From Trichomonas tenax (taxonomy: Eukaryota > Parabasalia > Trichomonadida > Trichomonadidae): DNA of 39,192 nucleotides. The notes below the pieces were generated by a model that was given only the letters and a program-made list of their open reading frames with translations, searched no databases and was not told the origin of the DNA. This document shows, in pieces, positions 1 to 6,800 of this stretch. The stretch covers positions 1 through 39,192 of the forward strand of contig JALKBU010000452.1 of NCBI GenBank assembly GCA_023091735.1. The letters are read 5' to 3'. How positions within the stretch are numbered: the stretch's first letter is position 1; each line of letters starts with the position of its first letter. Position numbers and translations under genes: made by a program.

Positions 1-134
1 ACTGATTAGATTTTATAAAGTCATAATTTTTAAAATAAAATTAACGTTAGTTTTGTAAGTAATTCAAAAATTTATTTTCTATATAGGGGGAACCTAACTT
101 GTAAAACTAATTCTGTCGTAAATATATTTAAAAG

Positions 135-179
135 GATGTTCGCAGAAGCCACGGTGCAGTCGTGGTGGATGCGAACATC
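135..179. other. Long GC-rich hairpin upstream of the decayed ORF
   Basis: Positions 135-144 (GATGTTCGCA) are exactly complementary to 170-179 (TGCGAACATC). Inside is a symmetrical 4x4 internal loop (GAAG against TGGA, able to form tandem G-A pairs), then a second 5-bp stem, CCACG (149-153) with CGTGG (161-165), closing a 7-nt loop. It stands out as a GC-rich island in very AT-rich DNA. It lies 72 nt before the ATG of the decayed ORF at 252. It could be a structured 5' RNA, a small non-coding RNA or a DNA cruciform used by a mobile element. The fold is seen in the sequence; the function is unknown. Confidence 0.6.
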
Positions 180-251
180 ACATTACTAACTCTCCATTAA
201 GAAGAAGAGTAAGAGTTTTACATTAAATATTATTTTTTATCTTTGATAAAA

Positions 252-778
252 ATGGAGAACGAACAATTAAACGACTTCACACCAGCTGAGCATTATCATC
301 AGATAAGAAGTTACTTTGATATCATTGATAACGCAATTCAAATCGGAGATACAAATAGAAGATATGTTCCGTCAAAGTAATTGATTCAAAAAATAAAGTA
401 ATTGAAACCAAAGACGAAGAGATTAATGAAAGAATTCCTCGTTCAGTTCCTATACATAAAGAACGAAATTATAAATATATGATTTATACAGAAGAAATCG
501 AAGATCCAGAGTTAATTAAATTAAATTTAGTCAGGAGGAATAATAGAACTTTTTCGGCTGTTGCTAAAATAAGGAATAGTGATAAATGCTAGTTCTTTAG
601 AGAGAATTTGCCGATATCAATGACACCAAACGAAGACGTAAAAGATATTGTTCGTAAATCTTTTGCAGCAGCAGATTACGAAATTAAAGGAACAACAATA
701 ATAATTTATAAACGTCATTTGCCTCTATTACATCAAAGGGTTTCTTTATACTTTGATACGTTCAAAGATGATAAGTAA
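252..778 (+). pseudogene. Decayed ORF of unknown family (one frameshift, one in-frame stop)
   Basis: An ATG at 252 opens a frame that runs 42 codons to a TAA at 378-380. The coding signal continues in another frame from about 359, is interrupted by a TAG at 590-592, and then stays open to a TAA at 776-778. Continuous codon-like composition, rich in Lys, Glu, Asn and Ile, across all three pieces suggests one former protein of about 175 residues. An internal ATG at 620 could still give a peptide of about 50 residues. I do not recognise the family. A hairpin lies before it (135-179) and another after it (808-829). Its neighbours are the GIY-YIG gene and two overlapping ORFs, which suggests a decaying viral or large-transposon segment. 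Programmed frameshifting or sequencing error are alternatives. Confidence 0.5.
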
Positions 779-807
779 AAAAACACATTTTATTTTTTGT
801 TTAAAGT

Positions 808-829
808 GACTGCCTGAATCGGAGCAGTC
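808..829. terminator. Hairpin downstream of the decayed ORF
   Basis: GACTGC (808-813) is perfectly complementary to GCAGTC (824-829) around a 10-nt loop. It begins 29 nt after the TAA of the decayed ORF, following a T-rich stretch. Several large DNA viruses end transcripts at palindromic hairpins, so a 3'-end signal is plausible but unproven. No comparable hairpin is obvious after the other genes of the window. Confidence 0.35.
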
Positions 830-929
830 GAATTTTCTTCATAAAATGCATTAAAATAATGTTGTTTTTGATTTACACATTTTTGAGGTAACCATAATTT
901 TAAATCAACGTTTCAGTAATTTTTAAGCA

Positions 930-1003
930 TAAACACTCAAAAATAATTTTTAAAATTTGCGAAGTCTTAAAATCCTTTCGCTATTTTTCCTTAGTTAGTT
1001 AGT
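930..1003 (+). repeat. Left arm of ~75-bp inverted repeat
   Basis: This block, from TAAACACTC to GTTAGTTAGT, matches the reverse complement of 1480-1554 with about 70 of 75 positions identical and one single-base gap. It contains the shared core CGAAGTCTTAAAATCCTTTC. Weaker similarity continues outward for about 15 nt (from 914). The inner edge overlaps the stop codon of the GIY-YIG-like gene. With the right arm it delimits a unit of about 625 bp, like the terminal inverted repeats of a small transposon. No clear target-site duplication is visible. Confidence 0.8.
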
Positions 1004-1324
1004 AAATTCGCTATTCGAATCTTCTATTGACAACTTAATTATAATATCATTGAAGCATAAAAGCATATCATTAAAATTACCTTCAAAATATTCATAACCT
1101 ATATCCAATGGTGCTATGCGCCCGGGACCAAAGGTCCTTCTTGATATAAATCGACTTCTAAATTCTTTTAATAAAATCTTTTCGATATATTTTTCATCAC
1201 TTACAGGAATAACCGCAATAGTTTGAATCGGCTCTTCGTATTCTTTTCTTCTTCTGTCAAAGTCATTAGTTCTTCCTATCTTTACTACCGTATTATCTTC
1301 TTCGTCAATATTGACTAATAACAT
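995..1324 (-). CDS. GIY-YIG / T5orf172-type nuclease domain protein
   Basis: This 109-residue protein carries the hallmarks of the T5orf172 (MUG113-like) branch of the GIY-YIG superfamily. They are VKIGRT at residues 14-19, an Arg-rich DRRRKEY helix (23-29), IEKILLKEF (47-55) with the catalytic-type Glu, and a terminal GYEYFEGN (76-83). The expected N-terminal GIY/YIG strand is reduced to MLLVNIDEEDNTV, so catalysis is uncertain. Such stand-alone domains are common in large DNA viruses, phages and mobile DNA and rare as host genes. The gene lies inside a pair of inverted repeats together with a tRNA-like sequence. The ATG at 1324 is the only in-frame start. Upstream is a T-rich run. It could be a mobile-element nuclease or a viral accessory protein. 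Confidence 0.7.
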   Translation of the reverse strand: MLLVNIDEEDNTVVKIGRTNDFDRRRKEYEEPIQTIAVIPVSDEKYIEKILLKEFRSRFISRRTFGPGRIAPLDIGYEYFEGNFNDMLLCFNDIIIKLSIEDSNSEFTN

Positions 1325-1380
1325 ATAAACTCATTTTATCTCCATTTCTTATGTAATATTTTTTTTTTTTTTGAAAAGTG

Positions 1381-1449
1381 AAAAAGTTGATTCCGCACCG
1401 GACTCGATACCTCCCGGCAAGGTTCGGCTAAACCCTACCGACTGAACTC
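1381..1449 (-). other. tRNA-like / Pol III-type sequence with T-run terminator
   Basis: On the minus strand GAGTTCAGTCGG (1449-1438) resembles a tRNA D-arm/A-box (about 10 of 12 consensus positions). GGTATCGAGTCC (1411-1400) resembles a T-arm/B-box with one extra base. The sequence ends in TTTTT (1385-1381), a Pol III terminator. It is GC-rich against AT-rich surroundings. A complete cloverleaf does not form: no acceptor stem pairs and no clean anticodon arm is seen. It may be a tRNA relic, a tRNA-derived small element or a chance match. It lies within the inverted-repeat unit, upstream of the GIY-YIG-like gene on the same strand. Confidence 0.4.
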
Positions 1450-1479
1450 ATTAATGAATAAATTTAATGATATACCATG

Positions 1480-1554
1480 ACTAACTAACTAATAAAAGAT
1501 AGCGAAAGGATTTTAAGACTTCGAAAATTTTAAAAATTATTTTTTGAGTGTTTA
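1480..1554 (-). repeat. Right arm of ~75-bp inverted repeat
   Basis: This is the partner of 930-1003 in opposite orientation, running from ACTAACTAACTA to GAGTGTTTA. Differences are confined to four substitutions and one extra base, far fewer than expected if the arms had drifted as long as the adjacent broken ORF. The 476 bp between the arms hold the GIY-YIG-like gene and the tRNA-like sequence. Confidence 0.8.
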
Positions 1555-1752
1555 CATTTAAATTTACTTAGAAAGTCGAGACTGAGAATTTTTCGCTTCG
1601 CATTTATGTTTAAAATTTGATGTTTTAAGTAACTTTATAAGTTAATGATATTATTTACTGCTCCATATGCTTAAAATTTGACCGAAATTATTAATTCAAA
1701 AATTAAGTTTAATTTCTTAAAATTTTTTTAATAAATCTAAAAGTAAGCGAAA

Positions 1753-2079
1753 ATGTCAATCCAAGTTTTTGAGCATCAAAACAAGATAAATAAATTAATC
1801 GATGAGCACAAACAATTTGTTCTCGCAAATAATTTCTTAAATAAAGAATTTTCTGTTAATGAATACCAACAAATGATAAAAGAAATAGAAGAAAAAATCA
1901 AGCCAACGGATGAATTCACGACTCGTCAAATGTTAAGAGACGCTTATGTTAATTTGTGCAAACGTGAAATAGAATTATTAAACAGAGATATGAAAAGATT
2001 AAATGATTTCAATTCTTTTGTAGAATCCGAAAAATCAATGCTTCTAAATATTCAAAATCGACTGAAGACGTTATTATGA
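1753..2079 (+). CDS. Hypothetical helical protein, 108 aa
   Basis: I do not recognise this protein. It is almost wholly helical by composition, rich in Lys, Glu, Asn, Leu and Ile, with heptad-like stretches around residues 40-105, so a coiled coil is likely. There is no signal peptide, membrane segment or metal-binding motif. Its TGA stop (2077-2079) overlaps the ATG of the next ORF (2076) in the arrangement ATGA. That is usual in phages, viruses and bacteria but odd for a trichomonad nuclear gene. Either the two ORFs are translated by termination-reinitiation, or they are one gene broken by a frameshift. The decayed ORF and the GIY-YIG unit next to it favour a viral or transposon origin. Confidence 0.5.
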   Translation: MSIQVFEHQNKINKLIDEHKQFVLANNFLNKEFSVNEYQQMIKEIEEKIKPTDEFTTRQMLRDAYVNLCKREIELLNRDMKRLNDFNSFVESEKSMLLNIQNRLKTLL

Positions 2080-2651
2080 ATATGAAAGAGTTTATTCACG
2101 AAAAAATTTCGTATTATCATAAAGACCTAATTTCTTCTTATTTCGTCATGTTCGTTGATAAGGTCAAGAATTTAACAAAGAAAGATAAAGATTACACCAA
2201 AACTATTGAAAGCGTTTACCGATGCAAGAACTCTAAAACAGCAATGGATATAATATTAAAGTTTATGGATTCAATGAAGAACTCATTAATAACAATGTTA
2301 ATGAATGTTAAAAATTCTGATTCGGTTGATTTTTATAAAATGGAATCAATACTTAAAAGTCAATGTTTGAAATTAATCGAAAAAAATCATTATACTATTT
2401 ACAATTTCATCGAACAACAAATTAATTATATTGATGATGAAGAGGAAATGAATGATTCAAAGGTTGTTAAATTATATGCCGAATCTTGTCTAAGTCAATT
2501 AAATCAAGCGATTATGAAAGATTTGTCCGAAATATTGAATGAAGAATTTTATATATGTTTTGAAGACCGAATGGAAGATTTATCTTATGTTTGGAAACAT
2601 CAAATAGGTTGTGATTTCAAGATAAAATTTCCATTGTTTGAAGCATTTTAA
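2076..2651 (+). CDS. Hypothetical protein, 191 aa, overlapping the upstream ORF
   Basis: This is an unrecognised, mainly helical protein rich in Lys, Asp and Glu, with no membrane segment or catalytic motif that I can identify. The ATG at 2076 shares bases with the stop of the preceding 108-aa ORF. A second Met two codons on is equally possible. An acidic stretch IDDEEEMND lies near residues 118-126. Codon use is AT-rich like the upstream ORF and unlike the more GC-rich codons of the housekeeping genes from 3.1 kb on. No promoter-like motif specific to this ORF is visible, so expression probably depends on the upstream ORF. Confidence 0.5.
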   Translation: MNMKEFIHEKISYYHKDLISSYFVMFVDKVKNLTKKDKDYTKTIESVYRCKNSKTAMDIILKFMDSMKNSLITMLMNVKNSDSVDFYKMESILKSQCLKLIEKNHYTIYNFIEQQINYIDDEEEMNDSKVVKLYAESCLSQLNQAIMKDLSEILNEEFYICFEDRMEDLSYVWKHQIGCDFKIKFPLFEAF

Positions 2652-3100
2652 TCATTGTACTACCAAAATTTATTGAAAATATTTGATTTTTGAGACGAAA
2701 ACACGCAAATTGTAATATGATTGTATGTCAGTTGAATCCACTTATTATTAATATTGGTTCATGATAATATTAGCAAATGGTAACTTTAAGCTCTAAGCAA
2801 TGAAATTTTAAGGTCCACTTGTTTATTTTGCTACTTTACCATTACCAACGTATTCTTTAGCATATAGGCATTCAAATATCCATTAAAATGCTAAATGATT
2901 ACGCAATTTTCCTAGGAGATATTAATGATATTGTCAAAAAGTTAAAATTAAGCCGTGATACTCAAACGATTATTCCTTAGTATGAGAGAAAACAAAATCA
3001 AGAAGGTTGTTTTCTTTTTTTTGGTGATTTTTTAACATTTTCTTGTACCTAAATAAGTGAAAAATACACCAAAAAAGTGAAGGACGATACAGGAAGTTTG
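2652..3100. other. Gene-free spacer with one short ORF fragment
   Basis: AT-rich DNA between the virus-like segment and the UBC12 gene. The only thing noted is a 30-codon open stretch from an ATG at 2888 to a TAG near 2978, too short to call. No RNA gene or repeat was recognised. Confidence 0.4.
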
Positions 3101-3170
3101 GCCATAACCGACCCTTAATTTTTATTCCATGGATGAGTGTGTAACAAAAGTGCCATAGCAGACCCTTAAA
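3101..3170 (+). promoter_or_regulatory. Direct repeat immediately upstream of the UBC12 start
   Basis: GCCATAACCGACCCTTAAT (3101-3119) and GCCATAGCAGACCCTTAAA (3152-3170) match at 16 of 19 positions and are spaced 51 bp apart. The second copy ends one base before the ATG at 3172, so it probably holds the transcription start region. A third, partial match (TAGCGACCCTTA) lies on the minus strand near 37186-37197. Role inferred from position only. Confidence 0.45.
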
Positions 3171-3171
3171 T

Positions 3172-3639
3172 ATGACAGCGAAAAAGAAACTCTCGGTCGC
3201 TGAAATCAGAATTCAAAAGGACTTCGCGGCACTGGAGAACATAAAGAACATCAAAATAGTATTCCCAAATACGAATGACATCCTTCATTTCAACATTCGA
3301 ATTAAACCAATGACAGGAATTTATGCAAACCACAATTTTGATTTTAGATTTGATATACCTGATGAGTGGCCGATGGTGCCACTGCATGTTTCGATTCTTA
3401 CAAAGATTTGGCATCCGAATATCGACGAAGAAGGAAATATTTGCCTCAATATCCTTAAAGGAGACTATAAACCGACTCATACGATAGAAAACTTCATTCA
3501 TGGACTCAATTTCTTGTTAACAAATCCAAATCCATATTCACCACTCAACAATGCTGCAGCAGAAATGTATAGAAGCGATGAAGCCGGATTCCTGGAGAAA
3601 GCAAATGAGTATATGGATGAGTTTTGTCCTTGTGATTAA
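3172..3639 (+). CDS. UBC12: NEDD8-conjugating enzyme UBC12-like (E2)
   Basis: This is a 155-residue UBC-fold protein. The catalytic region reads HPNIDEEGNICLNIL, with the active-site Cys at residue 91. It is followed by the acidic/lysine patch and by LLTNPNPYSPLNNAAAEMY, which closely follows the UBC12 (UBE2M) pattern of NPEDPLNKEAAE rather than that of ubiquitin E2s. The N-terminal RIQKD helix also fits UBC12. The usual N-terminal docking peptide for the NEDD8 E1 (MIKLF type) is missing, and only a short basic MTAKKKLS precedes the core. It would carry NEDD8 to cullins. A DDB1 adaptor of cullin-4 ligases is encoded 17 kb away. The stop overlaps TAAA, a polyadenylation signal form known in Trichomonas. 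A general ubiquitin E2 is the alternative. Confidence 0.85.
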   Translation: MTAKKKLSVAEIRIQKDFAALENIKNIKIVFPNTNDILHFNIRIKPMTGIYANHNFDFRFDIPDEWPMVPLHVSILTKIWHPNIDEEGNICLNILKGDYKPTHTIENFIHGLNFLLTNPNPYSPLNNAAAEMYRSDEAGFLEKANEYMDEFCPCD

Positions 3640-3785
3640 AATATTATTTAACAAAAACTCAGATTTCATCATGTTTTTATATCTACATCGTCATAAATTG
3701 TTAAATCCTTGATTTTGAAGTGTTTTCGAAAAAAATAATTTGATCTGTTAAAATTATGAATTAAACATTGTGTAGCATTTTCAAA

Positions 3786-3792
3786 TGTCACA
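3786..3792 (+). promoter_or_regulatory. TGTCA initiator-like motif, 3811 gene
   Basis: TGTCACA starts 25 nt before the ATG at 3811. It contains TCACA, which fits the trichomonad initiator consensus TCAYW, and would give a 5' UTR of about 23 nt. Confidence 0.45.
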
Positions 3793-3810
3793 AAACTATT
3801 TTGCGCAAAA

Positions 3811-6800
3811 ATGGATGAATGTGTTTATGAATTGATTATTGACGATAATTTCAAAGCTAAAATCGAATATTATCTTCAAAATCGGGACCTTGAAATGGTT
3901 CTTTTGCTTGACAGCCTTTGCGACCAAGAAAAAATCAAAGAAATTCTGATAAAATTATACAAAAACGAGCAAATAATTAAAAATTCGTCTTCAGAAACTT
4001 ACACTCTCCTTTTTTGGATCATTAAATCACTTCTATCGAAGTATGGATTCGAAGATCCGTCTTTAGACTCATCAATGTTATTTTTAACATTCAAAAGATA
4101 CAATGCAAACTTTTGTCAATTAGTTTATCGTTCTTTGACTGATTCTTCGTTCAACAAACACAAAGGGCAGGATTTAGCTGTTACATTTCAATTATTTAAT
4201 CTCTTATTTTCAAATCAAGGACTTCTTCACTCAGTTTTGCCATTCATTTCGAATTTACTCAATGTGATACCGCCAGATCAGATGTTTTCACAGTACGGTT
4301 TTGGAGGATTGCTATTTTATGAAGAACCACCTTACGAATTTCTGATTAAAGGAACTTACAAAGTTATATCACTCATATCTTGCTTCTCTCTACCGACAAA
4401 TTACCAATTTTCGAAAGTTGCACAAATCTTCCAAATTCGATTCGGAAACAGCTTCATGTACCCAAAGGAGTTCCCTGAATGCGGAGAAGATGGAAAGATC
4501 TTGTCGCTCATACATACGACAATCCTCAAAAACATAAATGCGATTGATTTTACGTACAAACTATTTCTCGACGGGATCAAGGAGAATGATCAGGCAAAAA
4601 TAACAAATGTCATTGACACACTGTCTGACATATTCCCGTGGTTTGCTATTGGAGCCATCAAACTAATCGGTGGAGACATAGAGAAAGTGAAAATCATTGA
4701 TAAGGCCTTAAAACAGAACAATATATTTAACATTGCGTCGGATATGATTCACAGGATTCTTTTCGATCTCAAACTTCTGATGCTCGTCATCAATTTGCAG
4801 AAACGAAAAATGAGCTATTCGGATCTCTCAAGATACTCTATTCCATTTTTACTCAACAACAACATTTCGTCGCCTTTTGTCTCAAAATTACTCGATAACT
4901 CTTTCTTCATGATATCGGACGAATCAAAGAACACAGACTTTGACTTCATCCATGGATATCTTGCTGTTTCCGGCGTTTTGGAGCTTCTCTCTGCACGCAC
5001 AGACGATCCAAGCGCTTATGATGACTCTCTTTCTCGTGCTGAAAGCCACATCAGTTCAATCGTAAATGAGGAAACAAAGCAAAATATTATAATGATGATC
5101 TTCTCGTCACTCTTCATTCAGAGCAAAGGATCATTTATATGTTTATTAGTTTTGGCAAAGAAGATTCTTGCGGTTCTTGTGAAATTCTCTCCACCAAGGG
5201 AAGTAGAAGAGCTCTTTATTGCAACTAAGTGTGCGGCAAATCAGAGCGGAATGTATAATATTTCTTCCGCATTAACAGACAGAAAATCAATTTTCATACA
5301 GCAAATTGGAGCAAGGAAATTCGAAAACGCGAAAGTCATTGCCAGAAATAATGAAGATCTGATGAAGCTTTATGTCATCGCCTACAAAGTTTATTGCAAC
5401 TCCATCGACGAGGACTGGGCTGTTATTTTAGATGATTACGCATCAGAAATTATTAATGCTGAATCATCATTTTCAATTGAAAATAGATCTGAGTTTCTGA
5501 ATTCATACACATCGAGATTTGAAGTCGAAGAGCTAAGAAAGATCAGATCCAAACTGAATGGAAATTCAATGAAAATCTTCAATGATTTGAATGCCGGTGA
5601 AACAAACTTGGAGTCATTCAATCAACTTAAGTCTATTATTGAACAATGCGGACTTCAAGACCAACCACTGGAAACGCTCTTCGTCGATATCACAAAGCGC
5701 GATGACGTTTGCGATATAACAGAGCGCTTCGTTAACTACGGCTTTGATATATTCGGATTCTGGATGAATCACTTAGAAAACGTGAGATTGAATTCACAGC
5801 TAATCCAGCAATTCATCGGAAAGAATCCGTTGGAGTGCCTCACTCTTGCTCTCACCAAAGACAAGAAGCTCATTTTTAGTTTTGATCCTTCAAAGTTTGG
5901 AAGTGTTTTAGAAAAATACATCAAAAACATTTGCCAGGATGATAACATTTTGAGCTTAATAGAGAACAAGGAATATGAGAAAGCATTGAACTTAATCAAC
6001 CATATCGAGCATGAGCAAGAAAAGCAAGACATGTTGCTCAAACTATTCAGAACAATCCTTTGCAGCCATTCTCTTGATCCATCAATTTTGGATGATATTG
6101 TTTATCAATTAGATCAAAATCGCCTTAAAGAGCTTTGCGAAACTGAATGTGAGACATTTAGAATAAGGGCATCATCGGAGCTCGTTAAATATGAATTGAT
6201 TCCGCCAAATATTAAATTTTATATCATTCTTTTCCAGATGACTTCAGTTGGCGAATTCGAAAATCCATTGGTTGGGGATTATGTCAGCAACTGCAACTTC
6301 AAGACAAGTTTGCAAGTTATAGGGCCAAAAATACCGTTTTCATCTCTCATAACAATGCTGAACGAGGCAATGGTTGACGAATCAATAGAATACATCGCAA
6401 GCAATATCATCAAGACGCCAGACGACTTATCGCTCCTTCTTCAGAAATTCCCTTCAAAGCTCTCTCGCGCATTCACATTCCTTCGTGGCGAAACATCATT
6501 CTACAGCGTGTTCCTCAGGCACTGCCCCGGAAAGTACAGGCAGCTATTCGGAAGCTTGATGGACATTTCAGAGATCAGCCAAACGGATAAAGACTTCGAT
6601 TTCTCGGTGCAATCGATTCAGCAAGCGATTAAGAGAATGCTTTATGGGTACCACGGCGTTGGAATGATCAAAAACTTGTATCCGAAGTTTGTTGATCTCT
6701 GCATTCGATTCCCAGAGTCAAAGAAGTTGTTTAACGACTCAATCCAAGATATTATAGTTCGCGAAATTGCATCAATTCAAGTTTCTTCGATTGCTGACGA

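Noticed and set aside
3166..3501. 111-aa ORF opposite the UBC12 gene
   Set aside because: Fully antisense to a well-conserved E2 coding region, with no domain of its own.
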